This document shows positions 1 through 5,762 of a stretch of DNA of 5,762 bases, one piece after another. Position numbers and translations under genes: made by a program. The notes beneath the pieces were generated by a model. The model made no database searches, was not told the origin of the DNA, and was given only the letters and a program-made list of their open reading frames with translations. The DNA is from Pseudomonas sp. Its GTDB lineage: Bacteria; Pseudomonadota; Gammaproteobacteria; Pseudomonadales; Pseudomonadaceae. The stretch spans positions 15,151 through 20,912 of the forward strand of contig DQGF01000034.1 in NCBI GenBank assembly GCA_003525045.1, given 5' to 3'. Within the stretch, counting starts at the first letter, position 1. The number at the start of each line of letters is the position of its first letter.

Positions 1-1636
1 GGTATTTGCCCTGCAGGCCGACGCCCAGACGTTTCGAGTCGCGAGTCTGGTCATCAAAGGTCAGTGCCGTGGAACGGTTGCTGTTTTCCGAGTAACCGTC
101 GACTTCCACTTTTGCGTAATCGGCGCTGATGAACGGCGATAAGTGCCATTCGCTGCCCGGTTGCGCAATATCGTAGCCGAGGCGGGTGCTGAAGGCCCAA
201 AGATGGCCGTCGGTATCACCCTTTTCCGCCCCTTCGCTGGCACCCAAGTCGAATTTGCGTTTGAGGTTGTCGTAATCCAACTTGCCACCGGTCAATGCGG
301 CATCGGCCCACCAGCGATTCTGCTGGAACTGGGCGAAGGCTGTGGCCAGGTAGCTGTTAAGTTTATAGTCCGAGTCGTTATGGCCCGCTTCCAGATTCTG
401 CCGATAGAAGCCCGCCGCCACACCCACGCGCCAGGCTTCATTGAAGCGGTAGCTGCCGCCGATGTTCAGGTTGTAACCGCTGCCATCGGCGCTGGCGCTG
501 CTGCTTTGGCTATCGACATCCAGATGCTGGCCGCCACCGGCGACAATCGCGCGCCATTGGCCGACCGCTTGCCAGTTCTCCCAGTCCGATTGCCATTGGC
601 TGCGCAGTTCATCCTGGTGGGCACGCAGCGTGGAGTGGGCCATTTCCGGCAACAATGTCAGTTCCCACGGGGCCGCCAGTAAGGAATAGGCATAATCGGA
701 AATCAGCTTCTGACCGGTTTCAGTCGGATGTACCCCGTCGTTGTAAATCAGCTTGCTGGGGTCCGGGGTGGCGCTGTTGATGCCATACGTTGCGTTTTCG
801 AGACAGCCGTTACCGCTGAAGCAGGTGGCCGTCAGGTTCTGGCCGGTAGCAAGGCCGAATCGCGCCGGATCGGCGAAGGTTTCCTGCAACAGCAGCGGAA
901 TGTTCAGCGGGATGATTTCGGCATCGATACCCGCGAGGCGCGTGACCAGCTGCCGATTGAAAGCGGCGCTCAGTTGTGAGGTTGCTGTCTGCAGGGGGGT
1001 GCCATTGATGGCAGGTGTCAAACCCAGGTCGGGCAGCATCCAGACCACAATGTAGCGGGCACCGGCGGTTTGCAGAACCTGGACGCTGTTGGCCAGGCGG
1101 TCCGCAGCCGCATTTGCCTGAGCGCCACTTTGTACTTGCCCCTGAAGAAAGTCGTTACCGCCCCCGGAGATGTAATACAGCGCGTTCGGATCGGCGCTGA
1201 AGTTGTTGGTCGGCAGATAGCCCGAACGCGTGCGTTCACCGGTGGCGGATGCGGTGGTGATCGAGCCGAGGATCTGGTCGGTGCGGTACCCGCCGACGGC
1301 CCAGTTATTTCCGTCCGGCAGGCCTTGGCTCGCACGTGCCGCCGAGGTTGAAGCAGCCGTCTGGTCCGGTGTAAAACCGAGCCGTCCTCCCAGCAGTTGC
1401 GTCGAGTTGGCGGAATAGACTTCGCCGCTGCCGTCCTGGTATACCGGTCCGGTCCGGTTAGTGAAGCGCAGGGTCGAACCGGGCGGGCCGCCCGTGTCGG
1501 TAAACTGACCGGCATCGTTGAGGCTATCGCCAAACACGATGAAATTCGAATAAGGGTTGGGTGCCGCGATCGCCTGGGTGCAGGCCATAGCGAGCAAGCA
1601 GCCGGCAAGCGGTACAGCCAACGTCTGTCTGATCAT
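1..1636 (-). CDS. estP: Autotransporter GDSL esterase EstP (EstA family), 3' end cut by the window
   Basis: This is an outer-membrane esterase that displays its own catalytic domain on the cell surface. I translated the minus strand from the ATG at 1636-1634; the frame stays open to position 2, giving 545 residues. Residues 1-24 form a signal peptide ending in AIA. The SGNH/GDSL blocks follow: GDSLNDAG with nucleophile Ser38, Gly115-Gly116, GGGND with Asn161, and DGVHP with Asp300 and His303 completing the triad. Cys272 and Cys278 could form a disulfide. A helical linker lies near residues 323-347, and alternating aromatic strands of the type V beta-barrel start near 360. Ser38 equals Ser14 of the mature protein, as in P. 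aeruginosa EstA. EstA is about 646 residues long, so roughly 90-100 C-terminal residues, including the last strands, lie outside. In P. aeruginosa, EstA affects rhamnolipid production and motility; that role here is inference. The Shine-Dalgarno site is weak (GGA at 1644-1646). The gene diverges from trpGDC. Confidence 0.95.
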   Translation of the reverse strand, partial: MIRQTLAVPLAGCLLAMACTQAIAAPNPYSNFIVFGDSLNDAGQFTDTGGPPGSTLRFTNRTGPVYQDGSGEVYSANSTQLLGGRLGFTPDQTAASTSAARASQGLPDGNNWAVGGYRTDQILGSITTASATGERTRSGYLPTNNFSADPNALYYISGGGNDFLQGQVQSGAQANAAADRLANSVQVLQTAGARYIVVWMLPDLGLTPAINGTPLQTATSQLSAAFNRQLVTRLAGIDAEIIPLNIPLLLQETFADPARFGLATGQNLTATCFSGNGCLENATYGINSATPDPSKLIYNDGVHPTETGQKLISDYAYSLLAAPWELTLLPEMAHSTLRAHQDELRSQWQSDWENWQAVGQWRAIVAGGGQHLDVDSQSSSASADGSGYNLNIGGSYRFNEAWRVGVAAGFYRQNLEAGHNDSDYKLNSYLATAFAQFQQNRWWADAALTGGKLDYDNLKRKFDLGASEGAEKGDTDGHLWAFSTRLGYDIAQPGSEWHLSPFISADYAKVEVDGYSENSNRSTALTFDDQTRDSKRLGVGLQGKY

Positions 1637-1686
1637 GAGGAAGTCCGTTTGTTATTGTTTTAGAGAGCGAAACGACCGTGGCAAAA

Positions 1687-1692
1687 ACTATA
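1687..1692 (-). promoter_or_regulatory. Candidate -10 box for estP
   Basis: The minus strand reads TATAGT here, a 5 of 6 match to the sigma-70 -10 consensus. It would give a transcript start near 1680 and a 5' untranslated leader of about 44 bases before the estP ATG at 1636. The matching -35 region is poor (TTCGCG at an 18-base spacing), so this is a tentative call. It may need an activator, or the true promoter may lie elsewhere in the divergent region. Confidence 0.3.
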
Positions 1693-1752
1693 GAGCCTGT
1701 TGCCATTCGGCGCGAACCCGTCGATTGTTTCACGCGCTTCGATCGCCCCATA

Positions 1753-1781
1753 TTGCACGCTCCGCCCAGCTAAGTTACTGT
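1753..1781 (+). promoter_or_regulatory. Candidate promoter of the trpL-trpGDC transcript
   Basis: TTGCAC at 1753-1758 and TACTGT at 1776-1781 are separated by 17 bases, the ideal sigma-70 spacing, though each box matches only half of the consensus. The predicted start near 1788 lies about 20 bases before the leader-peptide start at 1810, which fits an attenuator transcript. A better -10 look-alike, TATAAA at 1791-1796, has no -35 partner and would leave almost no leader before 1810. I see no TrpR-type operator. Confidence 0.3.
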
Positions 1782-1809
1782 GCCAAGACGTATAAATGAG
1801 ACCTTCCCC

Positions 1810-1878
1810 GTGTTGATCGTCAGCAAACTCCTGGATCAAGTCATCAAGGCACACGCCCGTTGGCGTTGGCGCGCCTGA
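1810..1878 (+). CDS. trpL: trp operon leader peptide with tandem Trp codons
   Basis: This 22-codon reading frame ends in Ala-Arg-Trp-Arg-Trp-Arg-Ala and then TGA at 1876-1878. The Trp codons are at 1861-1863 and 1867-1869. Two Trp codons in a short peptide upstream of a Trp biosynthetic operon, with about 160 bases of structured RNA after it, are the hallmark of a ribosome-mediated attenuator. I chose GTG at 1810. TTG at 1813 and an upstream in-frame GTG at 1780 are alternatives, and an in-frame TAA at 1771 bounds the frame. The Shine-Dalgarno site is weak (GAG at 1798-1800). The peptide presumably has no function of its own: when charged tRNA-Trp is scarce the ribosome would stall at the Trp codons and change folding downstream. 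Attenuation of trpE and trpGDC has been reported for P. putida, which supports the call. The exact start is uncertain. Confidence 0.72.
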   Translation: MLIVSKLLDQVIKAHARWRWRA

Positions 1879-2030
1879 ATCTTTCTGCCGGCCCGGCCGG
1901 ATCCTTACCGCTTTGCCTTCTCTACCCGCAAGACAAACAGCTTTGCTGCGCGATTCCAGCGACTGACAAAGTGCCGGACGCTGCGGGTAAATCCTTCGAA
2001 GGCTGTATTAAAGTCAGTGAATTCAAGAGG
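1879..2030 (+). promoter_or_regulatory. Putative trpGDC attenuator region (competing RNA stems)
   Basis: The leader RNA between trpL and trpG contains complementary segments that exclude one another. In one fold, GCCTTC (1915-1920) pairs with GAAGGC (1998-2003) and TACCCGCA (1923-1930) pairs with TGCGGGTA (1982-1989), enclosing an inner hairpin: CTTTG 1941-1945 with CAAAG 1967-1971, or GCTG 1945-1948 with CAGC 1957-1960. In the rival fold, GGAT plus TTACC (1899-1902, 1905-1909) pairs with GGTAAATCC (1986-1994). A GC-rich hairpin, CCGG 1888-1891 with CCGG 1897-1900, starts ten bases after the leader stop, where a stalled or terminating ribosome could influence it. CCTTCGAAGG at 1993-2002 is a further small palindrome. 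No stem is followed by a proper run of U, so which structure terminates transcription, or whether control acts on translation, cannot be settled by eye. The trpG Shine-Dalgarno AAGAGG is at 2025-2030. Confidence 0.5.
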
Positions 2031-2041
2031 TTCTTAACGCC

Positions 2042-2635
2042 ATGTTGCTGATGATCGATAACTACGACTCTTTTACCTACAACGTTGTGCAGTACCTTGG
2101 TGAGCTCGGCTCCCAGGTCAAAGTCGTGCGCAACGATGAGCTCACTATCGCCGAAATCGAAGCCCTCAACCCTGAGCGGATCGTCGTCTCTCCCGGTCCT
2201 TGCACCCCGACCGAAGCCGGCATCTCGATCGAAGCGATCAAGCATTTCGCCGGCAAGCTGCCAATTCTGGGTGTCTGCCTGGGCCATCAATCCATCGGCC
2301 AGGCTTTTGGCGGCGATGTGGTCCGCGCCCGTCAGGTCATGCACGGCAAGACCAGTCCGGTGTTCCACGAGGACAAGGGCGTTTTTGAAGGGTTGAATCG
2401 TCCGCTGACGGTCACCCGCTATCACTCGCTGATCGTCAAGCGCGAAACCCTGCCAGACTGCCTCGAGCTGACTGCCTGGACCCAGCTTGAAGACGGCTCG
2501 GTCGATGAAATCATGGGCTTGCGCCATAAGACATTGAACATCGAAGGTGTGCAATTCCACCCTGAGTCTATCCTGACCGAGCAGGGTCACGAGCTGCTCG
2601 CCAACTTCCTCAAACAAACTGGCGGCACGCGCTAA
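2042..2635 (+). CDS. trpG: Anthranilate synthase component II (glutamine amidotransferase)
   Basis: TrpG hydrolyses glutamine and channels ammonia to TrpE, which turns chorismate into anthranilate, the first committed step of tryptophan synthesis in the cytoplasm. The 197-residue protein is a complete class I glutamine amidotransferase of normal length. It opens with [11 protein letters not shown], has the oxyanion loop SPGPCTP (50-56), the nucleophile Cys79 in GVCLGHQ, and His173 and Glu175 in QFHPES, so the triad is intact. The start follows AAGAGG at 2025-2030 with an 11-base spacer. In some bacteria the same subunit also serves para-aminobenzoate synthase (PabA); the position directly before trpD and trpC favours TrpG, though a dual role is possible. 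trpE is not adjacent, consistent with the split trp genes of pseudomonads. The gene is first in trpGDC and probably controlled by the upstream leader. Confidence 0.97.
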   Translation: MLLMIDNYDSFTYNVVQYLGELGSQVKVVRNDELTIAEIEALNPERIVVSPGPCTPTEAGISIEAIKHFAGKLPILGVCLGHQSIGQAFGGDVVRARQVMHGKTSPVFHEDKGVFEGLNRPLTVTRYHSLIVKRETLPDCLELTAWTQLEDGSVDEIMGLRHKTLNIEGVQFHPESILTEQGHELLANFLKQTGGTR

Positions 2636-2644
2636 GGACTTTTC

Positions 2645-3694
2645 ATGAATATCAAGACAGCCCTGAGTCGTATCGTCGATCAGCTCGACCTCAGCACCGA
2701 TGAGATGCGCGATGTGATGCGCGAAATCATGACCGGGCAGTGCACCGACGCGCAGATTGGTGCGTTCATGATGGCCATGCGCATGAAGAGCGAAAGCATC
2801 GACGAAATCGTCGGCGCCGTGTCGGTCATGCGCGAGCTGGCGGACAAGGTCGAACTCAAGACCCTCGACGGCGTCGTCGATGTCGTCGGCACCGGCGGTG
2901 ACGGTGCGAACATCTTCAACGTATCAACCGCTTCTTCATTCGTAGTGGCAGCAGCCGGTTGCACCGTTGCGAAACACGGTAACCGTGCGGTCTCGGGCAA
3001 AAGCGGCAGTGCCGACCTGCTGGAGGCGGCGGGGATTTACCTGAACCTGACGCCGGTGCAAGTGGCACGCTGCATCGATAACGTCGGCATCGGTTTCATG
3101 TTTGCCCAGACCCACCACAGTGCCATGAAGCACGCCGCCGGCCCGCGCCGGGAGTTGGGCTTGCGTACCTTGTTCAACATGCTCGGCCCGCTGACGAATC
3201 CGGCCGGTGTGAAACATCAAGTGGTGGGTGTGTTCAATCAGGCGTTGTGCCGGCCATTGGCTGAAGTTTTGCAGCGTCTGGGCAGCAAGCATGTGCTGGT
3301 GGTGCATTCCCAGGACGGTCTGGACGAATTCAGCCTGGCGGCACCTACCTATGTGGCCGAACTGAAAAACGACGAAATAACAGAATACTGGGTGCAGCCG
3401 GAAGACCTCGGTATAAAGAGCCAGAGCTTGTTTGGCCTGGTGGTTGAAAGTCCGGCCCAGTCACTTGAACTGATTCGCGATGCCTTGGGAAAGCGCAAGA
3501 CCGAAAACGGTCAGAAGGCCGCGGAGATGATCGTGCTCAATGCCGGTGCCGCGCTGTATGCCGCCGACCTGGCCAGCACTTTAAAAGAGGGCGTTGCCCT
3601 GGCGCACGATGCGCTGCACACCGGTCTCGCTCGGGAAAAACTTGAGGAGTTGGGTGCGTTTACCGCGGTATTCAAGGTGGAGAATGAGGGATGA
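2645..3694 (+). CDS. trpD: Anthranilate phosphoribosyltransferase
   Basis: TrpD transfers phosphoribose from PRPP to anthranilate, giving phosphoribosylanthranilate, the second step of the tryptophan pathway. The 349-residue protein is full length and stands alone, not fused to a TrpG domain as in E. coli. An N-terminal helical domain (about 1-70) precedes the PRPP-binding loop [14 protein letters not shown] (82-95). Then come KHGNR (110-114), the substrate-site His158 and Arg170, GPLTNP (181-186), and the metal-binding DGLDE (224-228). All are intact. The Shine-Dalgarno TAAGGA (2633-2638) overlaps the trpG stop codon, and only nine bases separate the genes, so they are co-transcribed and probably translationally coupled. 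The gene ends in an ATGA overlap with trpC. Confidence 0.98.
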   Translation: MNIKTALSRIVDQLDLSTDEMRDVMREIMTGQCTDAQIGAFMMAMRMKSESIDEIVGAVSVMRELADKVELKTLDGVVDVVGTGGDGANIFNVSTASSFVVAAAGCTVAKHGNRAVSGKSGSADLLEAAGIYLNLTPVQVARCIDNVGIGFMFAQTHHSAMKHAAGPRRELGLRTLFNMLGPLTNPAGVKHQVVGVFNQALCRPLAEVLQRLGSKHVLVVHSQDGLDEFSLAAPTYVAELKNDEITEYWVQPEDLGIKSQSLFGLVVESPAQSLELIRDALGKRKTENGQKAAEMIVLNAGAALYAADLASTLKEGVALAHDALHTGLAREKLEELGAFTAVFKVENEG

Positions 3695-4527
3695 GTGTAC
3701 CGACGGTTCTGGAAAACATTCTGGCCCGCAAAGTCGAAGAAGTCGCCGAGCGCAGTGCTCGTGTGAGCCTTGCCGAACTGGAAAGTCTGGCCAAGGCGGC
3801 CGATGCACCCCGTGGTTTTGCCAAGGCACTGATCGACCAGGCCAAGCTGAAGCAGCCTGCGGTCATTGCTGAAATCAAGAAAGCCTCGCCGAGCAAAGGC
3901 GTGATCCGCGAGAACTTCGTTCCGGCCGACATTGCCAGAAGCTACGAGAAGGGCGGCGCGACCTGCCTGTCGGTGCTCACCGATATCGATTATTTCCAGG
4001 GCGCCGATGTGTATCTGCAGCAGGCGCGTGCGGCGTGCAAACTGCCGGTGATCCGCAAGGACTTCATGATCGATCCCTACCAGATCGTCGAAGCCCGTGC
4101 CCTGGGTGCTGACTGCGTGCTGTTGATTGTCTCGGCGCTGGATGACGTGAAAATGGCTGAGCTGGCGGCCGTGGCCAAAAGCGTCGGCCTTGATGTGCTG
4201 GTGGAAGTCCACGATGGCGACGAGCTGGAACGGGCGTTGAAAACACTCGACACCCCGTTGGTCGGCGTCAACAACCGCAACCTGCACACCTTCGACGTCA
4301 ATCTGGAAACTACGCTTGATTTATTGCCGCGTATCCCGCGCGATCGATTGGTGATCACCGAAAGTGGCATTCTCAATCGGGCCGATGTCGAACTGATGGA
4401 AATCAGCGACGTGTATGCGTTTTTGGTCGGTGAGGCGTTCATGCGCGCCGAAAATCCGGGCACCGAGTTGCAGCGTCTGTTTTTTCCTGAGCGCGGCGTT
4501 CCTGTCAGCGGCTCGACTCTCGACTGA
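3691..4527 (+). CDS. trpC: Indole-3-glycerol phosphate synthase
   Basis: TrpC decarboxylates and cyclises the carboxyphenylamino-deoxyribulose phosphate made by TrpF into indole-3-glycerol phosphate. The 278-residue protein is a single (beta/alpha)8 barrel. Its active-site residues are visible by family alignment: Glu61 and Lys63 in [11 protein letters not shown], Lys123 in IRKDF, Glu172 in VEVHD, Asn194 in GVNNRNL, and Glu224-Ser225 in TESGI. It is monofunctional, without the TrpF domain fused in enteric bacteria. Its ATG overlaps the trpD stop (ATGA, 3691-3694), and GGAG at 3679-3682 gives an 8-base spacer, so translation is probably coupled to trpD. It is the last recognised trp gene; a REP doublet follows its stop. 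Confidence 0.98.
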   Translation: MSVPTVLENILARKVEEVAERSARVSLAELESLAKAADAPRGFAKALIDQAKLKQPAVIAEIKKASPSKGVIRENFVPADIARSYEKGGATCLSVLTDIDYFQGADVYLQQARAACKLPVIRKDFMIDPYQIVEARALGADCVLLIVSALDDVKMAELAAVAKSVGLDVLVEVHDGDELERALKTLDTPLVGVNNRNLHTFDVNLETTLDLLPRIPRDRLVITESGILNRADVELMEISDVYAFLVGEAFMRAENPGTELQRLFFPERGVPVSGSTLD

Positions 4528-4555
4528 GGACAGATAGTCAGACCGAGGTGCCCCA

Positions 4556-4651
4556 TTCGCGAGCAAGCCCGCTCCCACATTTGATCGGTATTGTCTGGAT
4601 GAACACGGTTAATGTGGGAGCGGCGGTGCGGCGATCCGACTTGCTCGCGAA
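4556..4651. repeat. REP doublet (REPIN), inverted pair
   Basis: Two Pseudomonas REP sequences face each other. The left arm is TTCGCGAGCAAG (4556-4567) and CCGCTCCCACATT (4569-4581). The right arm is its complement, AATGTGGGAGCGG (4611-4623) and CTTGCTCGCGAA (4640-4651). The arms match perfectly over 12 plus 13 bases, with a 29-base spacer at 4582-4610. They differ inside: one base (4568) separates the two blocks on the left, but 16 bases (4624-4639) do so on the right. Such elements are non-autonomous and are thought to be moved by RAYT transposases encoded elsewhere. Located 28 bases after trpC and ending 46 bases before the next gene, it could fold in the transcript, protecting trpGDC mRNA or reducing read-through. 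That role is inference. Confidence 0.9.
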
Positions 4652-4697
4652 GGCGCCATAAGATGCACCACAGACTTCACGGCCTACGGAAAACCTT

Positions 4698-5399
4698 ATG
4701 ACCTCACCCACTTCACTGACCGTCGAAGCCGGCCTTCTGGCTGAACAGGATCTGCTGGCCTCAGTCTGCACCGGTGATTCAGAGTGTGGTCTGCTGTTCT
4801 GGCAGCCAAGTGACAAGGCACTGGTCATGCCGCGACGGTTGAATCGTCTGCCGGCGTTCGAGACCGCATGCGAGGTGTCGGCGGCCTCAGGTTGGCCGGT
4901 GCTGCTGCGTGAAACCGGTGGTGAGCCGGTGCCGCAGTCGGCATCGACGATCAACATCGCGCTGGTCTACGCGCCACCGCGTAGCGAAGGTGATCAGAAT
5001 CGAATCGAAACCGCCTATCGTCGACTGTGCGACCCGATTTGTCAGTTGCTGGATGAGCTGGGCGGCGTTTCGTCTTTGGGCGAAATTGACGGTGCTTTCT
5101 GTGATGGCCGTTTCAACGTCAACCTCGATGGACGCAAGATGGTCGGCACCGCTCAGCGCTGGCGCCAGAGCAAAGGCGGGTCGCGTCCGGTAGGGTTGGT
5201 ACACGGTGCTTTGTTACTGAATAACGAGCGCGAATCGATGGTCGCGGCGGTCAACCGCTTCAATGAAGCCTGTGGCCTTGAACAACGAGTTCGTGCCGAA
5301 AGCCACATCGCCCTGCATGAAAAGTTCGCCGCCCCGGATGCGCTGGAACGGCTTGAAGCGTTATACCGCCATTTGCTGGCAGAAATGCTCAGGGCTTAA
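4698..5399 (+). CDS. Biotin/lipoate A/B protein ligase-fold protein, substrate unknown
   Basis: The 233-residue protein resembles the LplA/LipB/BirA catalytic fold, which attaches or transfers lipoyl, octanoyl or biotinyl groups on protein lysines. Visible markers are WPVLLRETGGEPVPQ (66-80), in the place of the RRxxGGGxVxHD loop, then STINIALVY (83-91); FNVNLDGRKMVGTAQRWR (139-156), with Lys147 matching the conserved active-site lysine; and LVHGALLLN (167-175), matching the HGsill element. The third Gly of the GGG motif is Glu76 and the usual His is Gln80, so activity or substrate may differ from true lipoate ligases. Whether Cys135 could act as an acyl carrier is open. There is no signal peptide, so it is cytoplasmic. 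ATG 4698 is preceded by GGA at 4688-4690. It lies downstream of trpC in the same direction but is separated by the REPIN, so it may have its own promoter. A pathway role is unknown. Confidence 0.85.
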   Translation: MTSPTSLTVEAGLLAEQDLLASVCTGDSECGLLFWQPSDKALVMPRRLNRLPAFETACEVSAASGWPVLLRETGGEPVPQSASTINIALVYAPPRSEGDQNRIETAYRRLCDPICQLLDELGGVSSLGEIDGAFCDGRFNVNLDGRKMVGTAQRWRQSKGGSRPVGLVHGALLLNNERESMVAAVNRFNEACGLEQRVRAESHIALHEKFAAPDALERLEALYRHLLAEMLRA

Positions 5400-5423
5400 G
5401 TTCTCGAGCTCAAGTTTTCTAGC

Positions 5424-5762
5424 TTAGCGCGTACCGAAGACCACCATGGTCTTGCCTTTGACGTCCACCAGGTTGCGCTCTTCCAGATCCTTGAGCACGC
5501 GACCGACCATCTCACGGGAACACCCTACAATCCGCCCGATTTCCTGACGGGTCACCTTGATCTGCATGCCGTCAGGGTGGGTCATGGCATCTGGTTGTTT
5601 GCACAGTTCGAGCAGGCAGCGAGCAACACGTCCGGTCACGTCGAAAAACGCCAGGTCACCCACCTTGCGGGTGGTGTTGCGCAGTCGTTGTGCGATTTGT
5701 CCGCTGAGTACGTAAAGAATGTCCGGATCCTGCTGGGACAATTCGCGGAATTTCACATAGCT
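5424..5762 (-). CDS. crp: cAMP-responsive global regulator Crp/Vfr, C-terminal part
   Basis: This is the C-terminal 112 residues of a cAMP receptor protein; the N-terminal half, about 100 residues with the cAMP-binding barrel, lies beyond the right edge. The frame is open to position 5762, so the GTG at 5756-5754 is an internal Val codon and not a start. The fragment contains the end of the cAMP domain and dimer helix ([18 protein letters not shown]), the hinge ([16 protein letters not shown]), and the winged helix-turn-helix [20 protein letters not shown], whose Arg, Glu and Arg of SREMVGR match the DNA-reading residues of E. coli CRP. It ends KTMVVFGTR like P. aeruginosa Vfr, which controls virulence, type III secretion and quorum sensing; in P. 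putida the orthologue is called Crp. The targets here cannot be read from the window. It converges on the ligase-like gene with 24 bases between the stops. Confidence 0.96.
   Translation of the reverse strand, partial: SYVKFRELSQQDPDILYVLSGQIAQRLRNTTRKVGDLAFFDVTGRVARCLLELCKQPDAMTHPDGMQIKVTRQEIGRIVGCSREMVGRVLKDLEERNLVDVKGKTMVVFGTR

Noticed and set aside
143..682. Long plus-strand open frame (179 codons) inside estP
   Set aside because: It lies wholly antisense to the well-supported estP barrel and passenger coding sequence, and its translation shows no recognisable domain. Such frames are common opposite GC-rich genes.
1018..1608. Minus-strand open frame (196 codons) overlapping the estP passenger domain
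   Set aside because: It is another frame of the same strand as estP; estP carries all GDSL blocks, while this product is an Arg/Pro/Ser-rich shadow.
1765..1785. Sigma-54-like sequence on the minus strand (TTGGCAC followed by TTAGC)
   Set aside because: The distance between the GG and GC elements is 12 bases, not the required 10, so it does not fit a sigma-54 promoter.
1660..1854. Minus-strand open frame (64 codons) in the estP-trpG intergenic region
   Set aside because: It has no recognised motif and would overlap the proposed trp leader and both promoter areas.
1922..2617. Minus-strand open frame (231 codons) opposite trpG
   Set aside because: It is antisense to trpG with codons mirroring it, and no domain is recognisable.
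3511..4287. Minus-strand open frame (258 codons) opposite trpD and trpC
   Set aside because: It is antisense to two intact Trp enzymes and its His/Gln/Phe-rich product looks like a frame shadow.
5424..5756. A 110-residue protein starting at the GTG at 5756
   Set aside because: The frame remains open to the window edge, and the residues before it (Ser-Tyr-Val-Lys-Phe) continue the Vfr/Crp sequence, so this is an internal codon of a truncated gene and not a small separate regulator.

Overview
The window looks like chromosomal DNA of a Pseudomonas of the fluorescens/putida type. This rests on remembered family sequences: a GDSL autotransporter esterase of the EstA/EstP type, a trpGDC operon split from trpE with a monofunctional trpC (not fused to trpF), a Crp C-terminus almost identical to Vfr of P. 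aeruginosa, and an inverted pair of the 'GTGGGAGCGG...CTTGCTCGCGAA' REP sequences typical of fluorescent pseudomonads. No mobile island, phage or defence system is visible.

Layout. Positions 1-1636 (minus strand): 5' part of estP, an autotransporter esterase whose final barrel strands lie beyond the left edge. Positions 1637-2041: a 405-base divergent intergenic region. It holds the estP start signals and, on the plus strand, a short unannotated trp leader peptide with tandem Trp codons (1810-1878), followed by RNA able to form alternative pairings. Positions 2042-4527: trpG, trpD and trpC, tightly packed on the plus strand. Positions 4528-4697: a REP doublet (REPIN). Positions 4698-5399: a divergent biotin/lipoate-ligase-fold protein. 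Positions 5424-5762 (minus strand): the C-terminal half of crp/vfr, convergent with it and cut by the right edge.

How the genes work together. TrpG supplies ammonia to the anthranilate synthase large subunit TrpE, which is encoded elsewhere. TrpD attaches phosphoribose to anthranilate, and TrpC closes the indole ring after isomerisation by TrpF. The leader peptide suggests that ribosome stalling at Trp codons senses charged tRNA-Trp and sets trpGDC expression. The esterase, the ligase-like protein and Crp are neighbours without an obvious biochemical link to tryptophan synthesis.

The items most worth a second look are the trp leader with its competing stems and no clear U-tract terminator, the unusual motif of the ligase-like protein, and the asymmetric REPIN beside it.
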